Below are positions 1 to 9,825 of a DNA stretch of 64,000 bases, one piece after another. Position numbers and translations under genes: made by a program. The stretch is from Serinicoccus hydrothermalis (lineage in GTDB: Bacteria > Actinomycetota > Actinomycetes > Actinomycetales > Dermatophilaceae): positions 1,426,001-1,490,000 of the forward strand of contig NZ_CP014989.1 of the NCBI RefSeq assembly GCF_001685415.1, read 5' to 3'. Each line of letters opens with the position of its first letter. Position 1 is the stretch's first letter. Below the pieces are notes generated by a model. That model ran no database searches and was not told where the DNA came from. It saw only the letters and a list, made by a program, of their open reading frames with translations.

Positions 1-724
<724 letters not shown>

Positions 725-731
725 CCCGCTC

Positions 732-783
732 GAATTCGACCTCTGGTTTGCGCGCCATGGCGCACAAACCAGAGGTCGAATTC
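732..783. terminator. Long inverted repeat at leuA/VOC convergent junction
   Basis: Two perfect 19-base arms (left 732-750, beginning GAATTCGACCTC; right 765-783) enclose a 14-base centre that is itself almost entirely self-complementary (GCGCCATGGCGC), so the 52 bases fold with a single internal mismatch. It lies between leuA (+) and the VOC gene (-), so it probably acts as a two-way terminator. The arms are noticeably less GC-rich than the flanks and no T-run follows. Confidence 0.8.
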
Positions 784-811
784 CGGTGGTGGCGCCGGAT
801 CGCCCCGCCGC

Positions 812-881
812 GTCCGTCCAGCCTTGTCCGTCCAGCCGGGTCCGTCCAGCCGTGTCAGCTCAGCCGGGTCAGCTCAGCCGC
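812..881. repeat. 14-bp tandem repeat, five copies
   Basis: Five consecutive 14-base units: three of the form GTCCGTCCAGCCNN followed by two of the form GTCAGCTCAGCCGN. A sixth partial unit runs into the stop codon of the VOC gene. The array is in the 3' spacer of two convergent genes. It looks like a minisatellite that arose by duplication; no function is evident. Confidence 0.8.
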
Positions 882-882
882 G

Positions 883-1341
883 TCAGCCCCGGCCGTCGCC
901 GAGGACGGTCCGGCCGTCCTCGGTGACCGTCCAGAAGGGGTTGTGCGCGATCTCCCAGACGTGCCCGTCCGGGTCGGTGAAGACGCCCGAGTAGCCGCCC
1001 CAAAAGCGGGTGCTGGGGGCGCGCAGCACCTCGGCGCCCGCCGCCTCGGCGTCCTTCATCTGGTCGTCGACGTCCGCGGTCGTGGGCAGGTTGACCCCGA
1101 GCACCTTGCCTCCCCAGGCGTCGCCGCTCCCGGGGGTGTCGTCGGTGTCGGAGTCGATGTCGATCCCCGAGTCGACGGCGAGCGCGGCCCGCTCCCAGAG
1201 GGCGACGACCATGCCGCCGGCCTGGAAGAAGGCGATGTGCTCGGGCGAGGGCCCGGGCGTCCAGCCCAGGGCCTGGTAGAACGATCGGGCACGCTCGAGG
1301 TCGCTCACACCCAGGGTCACGAGGGACAGACGCTGATCCAT
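883..1341 (-). CDS. VOC-family (glyoxalase/bleomycin-resistance fold) protein
   Basis: A 152-residue cytosolic protein of the vicinal-oxygen-chelate superfamily. It shows the expected two beta-alpha-beta-beta-beta halves: an N-terminal LVTLGVSDLERARSFYQALG and a C-terminal FTDPDGHVWEIAHNPFW, the latter being the usual second-half signature ending in a potential metal-ligand Glu. Members include glyoxalases, dioxygenases and resistance proteins; the sequence does not say which. The gene ends inside the tandem repeat and is convergent with leuA. Its substrate is unknown. Confidence 0.85.
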   Translation of the reverse strand: MDQRLSLVTLGVSDLERARSFYQALGWTPGPSPEHIAFFQAGGMVVALWERAALAVDSGIDIDSDTDDTPGSGDAWGGKVLGVNLPTTADVDDQMKDAEAAGAEVLRAPSTRFWGGYSGVFTDPDGHVWEIAHNPFWTVTEDGRTVLGDGRG

Positions 1342-1350
1342 ACGGTCAAC

Positions 1351-1632
1351 CTAGCAAGCAGGTCGGCCCGACCCTCCTCCGGCAACCGCGCTCTCCAGGT
1401 CGACCGTGAGGCGACGGACGCACTGCTGGTAGTCCTCCCCGGTCAGGTGGCTGAGCAGCCCGACGTCGACGTCGGCCAGCAGCATCGCGCCGCCGGCGAG
1501 GGCCTTCGCGTCGGTCTCCCGGAGCAGCAGGGCGAGATCCTCCTCGGCCTCCTGCCCGCGGCGGCGTGCCGCCAGCAGTCCCGCCACCTGCTGCGCGTCG
1601 TGGACCAGGGGAAGGAGGTCGCGCTCGGTCAT
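1351..1632 (-). CDS. Small hypothetical protein translationally coupled to the sod remnant
   Basis: A 93-residue protein beginning [18 protein letters not shown]. Its ATG overlaps the stop of the superoxide dismutase remnant (ATGA on the minus strand), so it was probably translated by coupling to sod. It is rich in Leu, Ala and charged residues and looks helical and soluble; no domain is recognised. If sod is inactive, this gene may survive only as the downstream part of a damaged operon. Stop is 9 bases from the VOC start. Confidence 0.6.
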   Translation of the reverse strand: MTERDLLPLVHDAQQVAGLLAARRRGQEAEEDLALLLRETDAKALAGGAMLLADVDVGLLSHLTGEDYQQCVRRLTVDLESAVAGGGSGRPAC

Positions 1633-2076
1633 GGCGTGATGAGGCCCGCCGTGCTCGTGCGCGCCGCGTCGAACCTGCGCTGCACGTCGGCCCAGTCCAC
1701 GACGTTCCACCAGGCCTGCACGTAGTCCGCCTTGACGTTGCGGTACTGCAGGTAGAAGGCGTGCTCCCACATGTCGAGCATGAGCAGCGGGACCATGCCC
1801 ATCGCCAGGTTGCCCTGCTGGTCGTAGAGCTGGACCAGGACCAACCGCTGGCCGAGGCTGTCCCACGCCAGGATGGACCACCCCGAGCCCTGGATGGACG
1901 TCGCCGTCGCGGTGAACTGCCCGCGGAAGGCGTCGAAGGAGCCGAAGGCGTCGTCGATGGCGGCGGCGATCTCGCCCTCGGGCTTGTCGCCGCCGTCCGG
2001 CGAGAGGTTCTGCCAGAAGACCGAGTGGTTGACGTGCCCGCCGAGGTCGAAGGCGAGGTTCTTGGCGAGCAGGCCG
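1629..2076 (-). pseudogene. sodA: Superoxide dismutase (Fe/Mn type), 5'-truncated
   Basis: The last ~145 codons of an Fe/Mn superoxide dismutase are intact: [19 protein letters not shown] (second metal-ligand His), [12 protein letters not shown], and [15 protein letters not shown] with the Asp and His ligands. The family is about 205 residues. The first ~65, which contain the HHxxHH helix with the first metal-ligand His and the active-site Tyr, are missing. Upstream of the homologous part the frame reads into non-SOD sequence, with no credible start codon, and the fur start is only about 50 bases away. As it stands it cannot give a normal enzyme. A local deletion or an assembly misjoin would explain it. 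Confidence 0.75.
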
Positions 2077-2121
2077 AATGACTCGCATCTGGCGACCGGA
2101 GGCGTCGGGCACACTGGGGGT

Positions 2122-2559
2122 ATGCGCGAGGAGGAGCTGGTGGACCGGGCCCGCACCATGGTGCGCGGCGGCGGCGGCCGCCTCACCCGGCCGCGCGAGC
2201 AGATCCTGCGCACCCTGGCCCGGCTCGGCGGTCACCCGACGGCCGGTCAGATCCATGCGGCGCTGGGCGAGGAGGACGCACCGCACCTCTCGACGACGTA
2301 CCGGACCCTGGAGAGCCTGTGCGCCGTCGGCGTGCTGAGCCACGTCCACGTCGACCACGGCGAGCCCACCTTCCACTTCTCGGCGGCGGTGTCCGGTCGC
2401 CCGCACGTCCATGCGGCGTGCTCCGGCTGCGGCAGCGTCGTCGACCTGCCGACCGAGGTCGTGGCGCCGGTCGCGGACTACCTGCGCGACAACGGCTACG
2501 AGCCGCACCTCGGGCATACCGCGCTGTCGGTCACCTGCCCGGAGTGCGCGCGGGACTAG
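2122..2559 (+). CDS. Fur-family metalloregulator
   Basis: A 145-residue Fur-type repressor. The N-terminal winged helix carries [20 protein letters not shown] and the recognition helix [16 protein letters not shown]. The C-terminal dimer domain has the metal-site segment [15 protein letters not shown] and a terminal CPEC, i.e. both Cys-x2-Cys pairs of a structural zinc site. Whether it senses Fe, Zn or peroxide cannot be read from the sequence. It sits divergently against the truncated sod gene; its stop overlaps that of nnr in the tetranucleotide CTAG. Start is the ATG after a GGGGG run. Confidence 0.9.
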   Translation: MREEELVDRARTMVRGGGGRLTRPREQILRTLARLGGHPTAGQIHAALGEEDAPHLSTTYRTLESLCAVGVLSHVHVDHGEPTFHFSAAVSGRPHVHAACSGCGSVVDLPTEVVAPVADYLRDNGYEPHLGHTALSVTCPECARD

Positions 2560-4049
2560 CCGGTCAGCAGCGCGGCGACGGCGGGCCCGACCGCACGGGC
2601 GACCGAGAGGGCGCGGACCGGGCCACCGGGGTTGGCCCGGTGCGCCGCGAAGCCGTGCACGAGAGCGGCGAGCGCCCCGGCGTCCCGCGGCTCCACCCCC
2701 GCCGCCATGAGGGCCCCGCACAGCCCGGCGAGGACGTCGCCCGAGCCCGCGGTCGCCAGCCAGTGCGGTCCGTCCGCCTGGGTGCGCACCGGCACCCGGG
2801 GGTCGGGGTCGGCGATGACGGTCACGGCTCCCTTGAGCAGCACGACGGCACCGGTCGAGCGCGCGGCGCGCCGGGCGTGCCGGACCGGGTCGGCCTCGAC
2901 GTCCTCGCGCGAGACCTCCTCCTCGCGCAGCTCGCTGAGCAGGCTGGCGAGCTCGCCGGCGTGCGGGGTCAGCAGCGTCGGCGCCTCGCAGCGCAGGTGC
3001 CCGGTGCGCTGCCAGTGGCCGAGCAGCTGCAGCGCGCCGGCGTCGACCACGAGCGGGACCTCGCTGGCCAGCGCCTGGCGGAACCACTGGATCTGCCGCC
3101 GGTCGGAGGTCTCCCCGTCGGTGACCGGCACGCCCGAGCCCATGACCATCGCCTGGATCCGGCCACGGCCGGGGACCACCTCGGGGCAGGCGGCCAGGAC
3201 GAGGCCCTCCGGACGCTCCGGCCCGAGGTAGCGCACCATCCCCACCCCGGCCTCGAGCGCCGAGGTCGTGCAGAGCACCGCGGCCCCGGGGAACTCCTCG
3301 CTGCCGGCGATGACGCCGAGCACCCCGCGCCGGTACTTGTCGTCGCCCGCCGCGGGGACCGGCCACAGGCCCGCGACGTCTGCGTGCTCCACCCGCTCGA
3401 CCACCGGCGCGACCCCCACCTCGAGCCCGATGTCGACCAGCGTCACCTCGCCGACCACCGGCGCTGTCGCCGGCAGCAGGTGGACCGGCTTGCGCACCCC
3501 GAAGGTCACCGTCTCGTCGGCGACCACGCAGTGCTCCGGGGCGGCGACCCCGTCGGGGTCGGCGCCGCTGGGCAGGTCGACGGCGATGACGTATGCCGTC
3601 CCCGGCACCGTCTCGGCGGCGGCCCGCATCATGCCGCTCAGCCCCGGACGCCCCCCGATGCCGAGCATGCCGTCGACGACGACCTCCGCAGCGTCGATCA
3701 GATCGCGCACCGCCGCCGGCAGCTCCTCGCCGTCGGGGTCCGTCCCGTGGACGGTCACCCCGGCCGAGCGCGCCGCCTCCTCGCCGCCGGCGTGCAGCTG
3801 CGGCGCGAGCGCCACGACCTCCACGTCGTGCTCCCCGGCGAGCACCGCGCCCGCGTGCAGGGCGTCCCCGCCGTTGCTGCCCGGCCCGGCCAGGACCACG
3901 ACGCGACGGACCTGCCGCTGCCGCGCGCGCTCCGCCACCACGTCGGCGAGCCCCCGCGAGGCGCGGCGCATCAGCTCGCCGTCGGGCGTCTCCTCCAGCA
4001 GCCGGGCCTCGGCCTCGCGGACGTCGGACACGGCATACGCCTGGAGCAT
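2556..4049 (-). CDS. nnr: Bifunctional NAD(P)H-hydrate epimerase / ADP-dependent dehydratase
   Basis: A 497-residue repair enzyme that restores damaged NADH/NADPH hydrates. The N-terminal YjeF_N epimerase domain (about 1-210) has GPGSNGGDALHAG; the C-terminal ribokinase-like dehydratase domain (about 220-497) has LLTPHAGELASLL and the nucleotide-site signature ATAGSGDVLAG. It is the last gene of glmS-acpS-nnr; only one base separates it from the acpS stop, so it is co-transcribed and probably coupled. The acpS-nnr pairing is widespread in actinobacteria. Confidence 0.93.
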   Translation of the reverse strand: MLQAYAVSDVREAEARLLEETPDGELMRRASRGLADVVAERARQRQVRRVVVLAGPGSNGGDALHAGAVLAGEHDVEVVALAPQLHAGGEEAARSAGVTVHGTDPDGEELPAAVRDLIDAAEVVVDGMLGIGGRPGLSGMMRAAAETVPGTAYVIAVDLPSGADPDGVAAPEHCVVADETVTFGVRKPVHLLPATAPVVGEVTLVDIGLEVGVAPVVERVEHADVAGLWPVPAAGDDKYRRGVLGVIAGSEEFPGAAVLCTTSALEAGVGMVRYLGPERPEGLVLAACPEVVPGRGRIQAMVMGSGVPVTDGETSDRRQIQWFRQALASEVPLVVDAGALQLLGHWQRTGHLRCEAPTLLTPHAGELASLLSELREEEVSREDVEADPVRHARRAARSTGAVVLLKGAVTVIADPDPRVPVRTQADGPHWLATAGSGDVLAGLCGALMAAGVEPRDAGALAALVHGFAAHRANPGGPVRALSVARAVGPAVAALLTG

Positions 4050-4050
4050 G

Positions 4051-4428
4051 TCAGCCTCCTGTGGGGGTCGGGACGGGGTCGGCCTCGGCGATGACCACGG
4101 CCGAGGCGACGCCGGCGTCGTGCGAGAGGGAGACGTGCAGCCGGGCGACCCCCAGCTGGTCCGCGCGGGCCCGGACCGTCCCCTGCATGCGCAGGTGCGG
4201 CCGGCCGGCCTCGTCGCGCTCGACCCAGGCATCGGTCCAGCGCAGCCCGACGGGGGCACCGAGGGCCTTGGCCAGCGCCTCCTTGGCGGCGAAGCGGGCC
4301 GCCATCGACTCCGGCCGCAGGCCCAGCTCCTCGGCCGTGAAGAGCCGCTCACCGAGGCGGGCGTTGGCCTCCATCCGGGCCGCGAAGCGCGCGATGTCCA
4401 CGACGTCGATCCCGACGCCGACGATCAC
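4051..4428 (-). CDS. acpS: Holo-[acyl-carrier-protein] synthase
   Basis: A 125-residue 4'-phosphopantetheinyl transferase of the AcpS type, which moves phosphopantetheine from CoA to the acyl carrier protein. The two family signatures are visible: MIVGVGIDVVDIARF at the N-terminus with the Mg-binding Asp, and AARFAAKEALAKALG with the second acidic ligand. Length is normal. It lies 36 bases after glmS and one base before nnr, in one operon. Confidence 0.95.
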   Translation of the reverse strand: MIVGVGIDVVDIARFAARMEANARLGERLFTAEELGLRPESMAARFAAKEALAKALGAPVGLRWTDAWVERDEAGRPHLRMQGTVRARADQLGVARLHVSLSHDAGVASAVVIAEADPVPTPTGG

Positions 4429-4464
4429 CGGTCACCGCCGGTCCGCACGCCCACGGCCCGCTGC

Positions 4465-6324
4465 CTACTCGACGGTGACCGACTTGGCCAGGTTGCGCGG
4501 CTGGTCGACGTCGAGCCCCTTGGCGGTCGACAGGTGCAGGGCGAAGACCTGCAGCGGGACGACCGTGAGCAGCGGGGCCAGCAGCGGCGAGGTCCGGGGC
4601 ACCCGGATCACCTCGTCGGCGAAGGGCACGACGTCCTCGTCGCCCTCCTCGGCGATGACCAGGGTGCGGGCGCCACGCGCCCGGATCTCCTGGATGTTGG
4701 AGACGACCTTGCCGTGCAGCCCGTGCTCGCTGTCCGGCGAGGGGACGACGACGAAGACCGGCTGGCCGGGCTCGATGAGGGCGATCGGCCCGTGCTTGAG
4801 CTCGCCGGCGGCGAAGCCCTCGGCGTGGATGTAGGCGAGCTCCTTGAGCTTGAGCGCGCCCTCCATGGCGATGGGGTAGCCGACGTGGCGGCCGAGGAAG
4901 AGCACCGAGCGGGAGTCGGCCATGAAGTAGGCGATCTCCTCGACCCGGTCCATGGTGCCCAGCAGCTGCTCGATCTTGTCCGGTATGCCCTGCAGCTCGG
5001 CCATGATCTCGGCGGCGCTGCGGCCGTAGGACTCGCCCCGCAGCGAGGTGAGGAAGAGCCCGAGCACGTAGGAGGCGGTGATCTGCGCCAGGAAGGCCTT
5101 CGTCGAGGCGACGGCGATCTCCGGCCCGGCGTGGGTGTAGAGGACGGCGTCGGACTCCCGCGGGATCGTCGACCCGTGGGTGTTGCAGATCGAGACCGTC
5201 TTGGCGCCCAGCTCCTTGGCGTGACGCACCGCCATGAGGGTGTCCATGGTCTCCCCGGACTGCGAGATGGAGACCACGAGCGTGCGGCCGTCGATGACCG
5301 GGTCGCGGTAGCGGAACTCGTGGGCGAGCTCGACCTCGACCGGCAGGCGCGTCCACCGCTCGATGGCGTACTTCGCGACCATGCCGGCGTAGGACGCCGT
5401 GCCGCAGGCCACGATGACGATCTTGTCCACCGCCCGCAGCTCCTCGACGGGGATGTGCAGCTCGTCCAGGACGAGGTTGCCCTCGGCGTCGGTCCGCCCG
5501 AGGAGGGTGTCGGCGACGGCGTGCGGCTGCTCGTGGATCTCCTTCTCCATGAAGGTGTCGTAGCCGCCCTTCTCCGCGGCGGCGGCGTCCCAGGTGACCT
5601 CGTAGGCCTTGCCCTCGCTGGGCGAGCCGTCGAAGTTGATCACCGAGCAGGAGTCCGGGGTGATGGTGACGATCTGGTCCTGGCCCAGCTCCAGCGCCTG
5701 CCGGGTATGCCCGATGAAGGCCGCGACGTCCGAGCCCAGGTAGTTCTCGCCCTCCCCGAGCCCGACGACCAGCGGGCTGTTGCGGCGGGCCCCGACGACG
5801 ACGTCCGGCTGGTCGGCGTGGACCGCGAGCAGGGTGAAGGCACCCTCCAGCGTGCCGACGACCTCGCGCATCGCCTCGGTGAGGTCCCCGGAGCCGGCGA
5901 AGGCGCGCTCGAGCAGGTGGGCCACGACCTCGGTGTCGGTCTCGGAGCTGAACTCGACCCCGTCGGCCAGCAGCGACTGCTTGAGCGCGTGGAAGTTCTC
6001 GATGATGCCGTTGTGGACGAGCGCGAGCTTGCCGCCGGAGCCACCCCGGTGCGGATGGGCGTTGGCGTCGGTCGGACCGCCGTGGGTGGCCCACCGGGTG
6101 TGCCCGATCGCGGTGGCCGTCTCCGGGAGCGGGGCCTCGCTCAGGGCCTGGCTGAGGTTGGTCAGCTTGCCGGCCCGCTTGCGGGTCCCGACCCCGCCCT
6201 GCTCGACCACGGCCACCCCGGCCGAGTCGTAGCCGCGGTACTCCAGCCGTCCCAGCCCCTCCATGACGACGTCGAGGGCCTTCTCGCTGGTCCGAGGACC
6301 GACATATCCGACGATTCCGCACAT
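4465..6324 (-). CDS. glmS: Glutamine-fructose-6-phosphate aminotransferase (isomerizing)
   Basis: A 619-residue enzyme that makes glucosamine-6-phosphate for peptidoglycan. It starts MCGIVGYVG, which exposes the catalytic Cys as residue 1 after Met removal; this fixes the start over longer in-frame choices upstream. The glutaminase domain (1-230) includes HNGIIENF; two SIS sugar-isomerase domains follow ([36 protein letters not shown]), and the protein ends in KSVTVE as expected. No glmS-ribozyme-like sequence was seen upstream. First gene of glmS-acpS-nnr, divergent from coaA. Confidence 0.97.
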   Translation of the reverse strand: MCGIVGYVGPRTSEKALDVVMEGLGRLEYRGYDSAGVAVVEQGGVGTRKRAGKLTNLSQALSEAPLPETATAIGHTRWATHGGPTDANAHPHRGGSGGKLALVHNGIIENFHALKQSLLADGVEFSSETDTEVVAHLLERAFAGSGDLTEAMREVVGTLEGAFTLLAVHADQPDVVVGARRNSPLVVGLGEGENYLGSDVAAFIGHTRQALELGQDQIVTITPDSCSVINFDGSPSEGKAYEVTWDAAAAEKGGYDTFMEKEIHEQPHAVADTLLGRTDAEGNLVLDELHIPVEELRAVDKIVIVACGTASYAGMVAKYAIERWTRLPVEVELAHEFRYRDPVIDGRTLVVSISQSGETMDTLMAVRHAKELGAKTVSICNTHGSTIPRESDAVLYTHAGPEIAVASTKAFLAQITASYVLGLFLTSLRGESYGRSAAEIMAELQGIPDKIEQLLGTMDRVEEIAYFMADSRSVLFLGRHVGYPIAMEGALKLKELAYIHAEGFAAGELKHGPIALIEPGQPVFVVVPSPDSEHGLHGKVVSNIQEIRARGARTLVIAEEGDEDVVPFADEVIRVPRTSPLLAPLLTVVPLQVFALHLSTAKGLDVDQPRNLAKSVTVE

Positions 6325-6422
6325 GGGCGCAAGCCTACGTGGCCCGCACCCCGGGGACGGCATCCGCCGCGGGTCGGCAGGTCCGGCGCACCGCGGCCGG
6401 GTTCGTTGGCACAATGCGGGCC

Positions 6423-7379
6423 ATGGGTTCCCAGGGCAGCTCCGGCATACCGTCCCCCTATGTCGAGCTGGACCGCGACGACTGGGCGCGGCTGCGCGAG
6501 GAGCACCCGATGCAGCTGGACGCCGCCGACGTCGAGCGGCTGCGCGGCCTCGGGGAGCGGCTCGACCTCGCCGAGGTGGAGCAGGTCTACCTGCCCATCA
6601 GCCGCCTGCTGTCCTTCTACGAGCACGCGACCGGCCGCCTGCACCAGGTGACGAGCGACTTCCTGGACGAGGGGCACGAGCGGACCCCCTTCGTCATCGG
6701 CGTCGCGGGCTCGGTGGCCGTGGGCAAGTCGACGACGGCCCGCATCCTGCAGGAGCTCATCTCGCGTTGGGAGTCCTCGCCGCAGGTGGACCTCGTCACC
6801 ACCGACGGCTTCCTCTTCCCCAACGAGGTCCTGGCCCGGCGCAACCTCATGCCGCGCAAGGGCTTCCCGGAGTCCTACGATCGGCGGGCCCTGCTGCGCT
6901 TCGTCAGTGAGGTCAAGGCCGGCAAGGCGGAGGTCCGGGCACCGGTCTACAGCCACCTCGTCTACGACATCGTGCCGGACGAGGAGATCGTCGTGCGCCG
7001 GCCGGACGTGCTCATCGTCGAGGGTCTCAACGTCCTGCAGCCGCCGCGCGGGCACGAGGGCGGCCGCGCCGGGCTCGCGGTCAGCGACTTCTTCGACTTC
7101 TCGGTCTACGTCGACGCGCACGTCGGCGACATCAAGCGGTGGTACGTCGACCGCTTCCTGGAGCTGCGGCGGACGGCCTTCGCCGACCCGGACTCGCACT
7201 TCCACCGGTATGCCTCGCTCACCGACGACGCCGCCGTGGACATCGCGGAGAACATCTGGGACACCATCAACGCCCCCAACCTCGTCGACAACATCCTCCC
7301 GACCCGCAGCCGGGCCACTCTCGTGCTGCTCAAGGGTGCCGACCACAGCGTCGACCGCGTCCGCCTGCGCCGCCTCTGA
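6423..7379 (+). CDS. coaA: Pantothenate kinase (type I)
   Basis: About 318 residues; phosphorylates pantothenate, the first step of CoA synthesis. The Walker A loop [15 protein letters not shown] is typical of type I CoaA, followed by [13 protein letters not shown] and [19 protein letters not shown]. The start used is the ATG in GCCATGGGTTCC; another in-frame ATG nine bases upstream cannot be excluded, since neither has a strong Shine-Dalgarno sequence. A possible -10 hexamer CACAAT overlaps the upstream ATG. Divergent from glmS and 7 bases before the MFS gene. Confidence 0.94.
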   Translation: MGSQGSSGIPSPYVELDRDDWARLREEHPMQLDAADVERLRGLGERLDLAEVEQVYLPISRLLSFYEHATGRLHQVTSDFLDEGHERTPFVIGVAGSVAVGKSTTARILQELISRWESSPQVDLVTTDGFLFPNEVLARRNLMPRKGFPESYDRRALLRFVSEVKAGKAEVRAPVYSHLVYDIVPDEEIVVRRPDVLIVEGLNVLQPPRGHEGGRAGLAVSDFFDFSVYVDAHVGDIKRWYVDRFLELRRTAFADPDSHFHRYASLTDDAAVDIAENIWDTINAPNLVDNILPTRSRATLVLLKGADHSVDRVRLRRL

Positions 7380-7386
7380 GCCTGTC

Positions 7387-8619
7387 ATGGCCCTCCCCAG
7401 GAGCTTCCGGCCCTTCTGGGTGGCCAGCACCCTCGGTTGGGTCGCGCTGTCGACGACCACCCTCGGCATCGACGTCCTGGTCATCTCCTCGCTGGGGGCG
7501 GACGAGGTCGAGGTGGGCGTGGTGCGGGCCGCCCAGTTCCTGCCCTACCTGCTCGTCGGCCTGCTCGCCGGTGCCCTGGTGGACCGGTGGCGCCGCCGCC
7601 CGACGCTCGTCGTCACCCACCTCGGGCGAGGACTGGTCCTGCTGCTCCTCGCCGCCCTGTGGTGGGTGGACGCCCTCACGGTCGGAGGTGTCGTCGCCCT
7701 CCTCCTCGTCGGCGGGACCTTCGCGGTCTTCGCCGCGGCCGCCGAGCAGTCGATCCTGCCGGACCTGGTCCCGCGGTCCTCGCTGGTCGACGCGAACGCC
7801 CGGCTCGGCCAGTCGGCGACGGTCGCCCAGACGGCGGGGCCGCCCGTCGGAGGAGCACTGGTCGCCGCGGCCGGCGTGTCGTCCGCGCTGGTCCTGGGAG
7901 CGGTGGCGAGGGTCGTCGCGGCGCTGCTCCTCAGCCGTCTCCCGGTCCACGAGGCACCGGTCGCGCCGGCCGCGCGCCGCGCGATCGGTGGCGAGATCGT
8001 CTCGGGTCTGCGGTTCATCTACGGGCACCGGACGCTGGCCCCCCTCGCGGTCTCGACGCACGTCTGGTTCCTGGCCAACAGCCTCGCCCTGACCGTCCTC
8101 GGTCTCTTCGTCCTGCGTGACCTCGACCTCTCGGCGGCGGGCTACGGGCTGGTGCTGGCCGCGGCCGGTGTCGGTGGCTTCGTCGGTGCGCTGCTCGCCC
8201 CCGCGGTCGGCCGCCTCCGCGGCGAGGGCGACGTCATGATCGCGTCGCGGTTGCTGTGCGCCCTCGCCTGGGCGGCCGTCGCCCTCACCCCGGACGTCGG
8301 GCCCGCCGCGACGGTCGCCGTGCTCTGCGCCACCCAGCTGCTCTACGGCTTCGCCCTGGGCGTCGAGGACCCCAACGAGATGGGCTACTGGCAGGCGCGG
8401 ACACCCCGGGCCCTGCTCGGGCGGGTCAACGCCTCGCGCCGCTCGGCGAACCGGTCCGTCGCGGTGGTCGGGGCGCTGGCGGGCGGGGTGCTGGCGTCGG
8501 TCCTGGACCTGCGTGTGGCGCTGGGCGTCGTCGCCCTCGTCTTCCTCGCGGCGACGCTCGTCCTGGCCCTCTCCCCCGTCCGTGGCGCCCGGGTCGGCGA
8601 CCCGGACCCGGGCCTCTGA
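7387..8619 (+). CDS. MFS transporter, EntS/MFS_3-like
   Basis: A 410-residue integral membrane protein with about twelve hydrophobic segments. The first loop carries the major-facilitator signature GLLAGALVDRWRRRP, and a second-half equivalent is seen near ALLAPAVGRLRGEGDV. The overall layout, including LVPRSSLVDANARL, matches the MFS_3 group to which the enterobactin exporter EntS and macrolide exporters belong. The substrate is unknown. It follows coaA by 7 bases, suggesting co-transcription without a functional link. Confidence 0.88.
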   Translation: MALPRSFRPFWVASTLGWVALSTTTLGIDVLVISSLGADEVEVGVVRAAQFLPYLLVGLLAGALVDRWRRRPTLVVTHLGRGLVLLLLAALWWVDALTVGGVVALLLVGGTFAVFAAAAEQSILPDLVPRSSLVDANARLGQSATVAQTAGPPVGGALVAAAGVSSALVLGAVARVVAALLLSRLPVHEAPVAPAARRAIGGEIVSGLRFIYGHRTLAPLAVSTHVWFLANSLALTVLGLFVLRDLDLSAAGYGLVLAAAGVGGFVGALLAPAVGRLRGEGDVMIASRLLCALAWAAVALTPDVGPAATVAVLCATQLLYGFALGVEDPNEMGYWQARTPRALLGRVNASRRSANRSVAVVGALAGGVLASVLDLRVALGVVALVFLAATLVLALSPVRGARVGDPDPGL

Positions 8620-8727
8620 CGTCCCACCCCGCGACGGCTCCGAGGTATGCCGTCGGCGGGCGGGCCGCTCGACGAGCGGGCGAGGCCCCGCCCCGCTAGG
8701 GTCCGAGCACCCCGAGAGAGGACCCTC

Positions 8728-9801
8728 ATGCTCCGTGCACCCCGCCGCGCCCTGTCCGCCCTGGTCGTCCTCGTGCTGCTGGGCGCGACCCCGGCCCTCG
8801 CCGCCGAGGAGGCCCCCGAGGCGGCCGTCGAGGTCGACCGGGTCTCCGGCCACGACCGTTATGCGACCGCGGCGCGCGTCGCCGAGCAGTTCGACCAGGT
8901 CTCCGACACCGTCTTCCTGGCCAACGGGGAGGACTGGGCGCAGGGTGCCGACGCCGTCGCGGCGGGCGCCGCCGCCGGGAGCGGCGTCTTCCCCGACCTG
9001 GTCGAGGGAGATCCCGGCGAGCCGTCCCCGGTGCTCCTCACCCGGGCGACGGGGCTTCCCGCCGCCACCCGGGCCGCCCTGGAGGAGCGCGCACCGTCCC
9101 AGGCGGTGGTCCTGGGAGGGCCGGGGGTGATCCTGCCGGCGGTCGACCAGGAGCTGCTGGAGATGGGCATCACCCCGGTGCGGGCCTTCGGGCGCAGCCG
9201 CTACGGCACGGCGGCGGTGCTGTCGACGGCCTTCGGGCCCGGTGTCGAGCAGGTTTACGTCGCCTCCGGCGAGGCGACCTTCGAGGATCCGCCCTACCCG
9301 CCGATGATGCCCGACGCGCTCGCCGCCTCCGCGCGGGCCGGCGCCGAGGACGCCCCGGTCCTGCTCACCCGCCGCGACACGCTGCCGCCGGAGACCCGCG
9401 CAGCTCTCGAGGCCCTCGAGCCGGCCGCCATCACCATCGTGGGCGGCGAGAACGGCGTGTCCCTGCGGGTGGCCCTCGAGCTCGCCGAGATCGCCCCCAC
9501 GACGAGGGTCAAGGGCACCACCCGCTACGAGACGGCGGCCGCGCTCTTCGAGGGGTACGACCCCGGCGGCCGGACCTATGTGGCCTCGGGAGAGTTCTTC
9601 GCCGACTCCCTCGCGGTGTCCGCCCTCGCAGCCGCCGAGGGGTCCTCGCTGCTGCTCGTGAGGAAGCCGTTCCTGACGTCGGCCACCGAGCGGGCGCTGC
9701 TCTCGCTGGACCCGACCGCCGTGCGGGTGATCGGTGGCCCGGGCGTGATCCTGGAGGCCGTCCTCGACGACATCAGGCGGCTGCTCGACGGGGACAGGTG
9801 A
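8728..9801 (+). CDS. Secreted protein with cell-wall-binding repeats (CWB2)
   Basis: A 357-residue exported protein. A signal peptide (MLRAPRRALSALVVLVLLG... ending ALA) is followed by three CW_binding_2 modules, each opening with the family motif: VSGHDRYATAARVAEQF, AFGRSRYGTAAVLSTAF and VKGTTRYETAAALFEGY. Three such modules form the trimeric wall-anchoring unit known from clostridial surface proteins; no catalytic domain is attached here. The start is supported by a GAGAGAGG ribosome site eight bases upstream. It probably coats or anchors at the wall; its partner is unknown. Confidence 0.88.
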   Translation: MLRAPRRALSALVVLVLLGATPALAAEEAPEAAVEVDRVSGHDRYATAARVAEQFDQVSDTVFLANGEDWAQGADAVAAGAAAGSGVFPDLVEGDPGEPSPVLLTRATGLPAATRAALEERAPSQAVVLGGPGVILPAVDQELLEMGITPVRAFGRSRYGTAAVLSTAFGPGVEQVYVASGEATFEDPPYPPMMPDALAASARAGAEDAPVLLTRRDTLPPETRAALEALEPAAITIVGGENGVSLRVALELAEIAPTTRVKGTTRYETAAALFEGYDPGGRTYVASGEFFADSLAVSALAAAEGSSLLLVRKPFLTSATERALLSLDPTAVRVIGGPGVILEAVLDDIRRLLDGDR

Positions 9802-9825
9802 GGCTGTCCGCAGGTATGCCGGGCT

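Noticed and set aside
1351-3366. Very long open frame on the minus strand across sod, fur and nnr (and similar ones, e.g. 3268-6651 plus strand)
   Set aside because: Such frames are common in GC-rich DNA; the composition is Arg/Gly/Pro/Ala-rich without domains, and recognised genes occupy other frames.
6325-6422. glmS ribozyme or long N-terminal extension of GlmS
   Set aside because: The catalytic Cys must follow the initiator Met at 6324; no ribozyme-like core is visible in the spacer.
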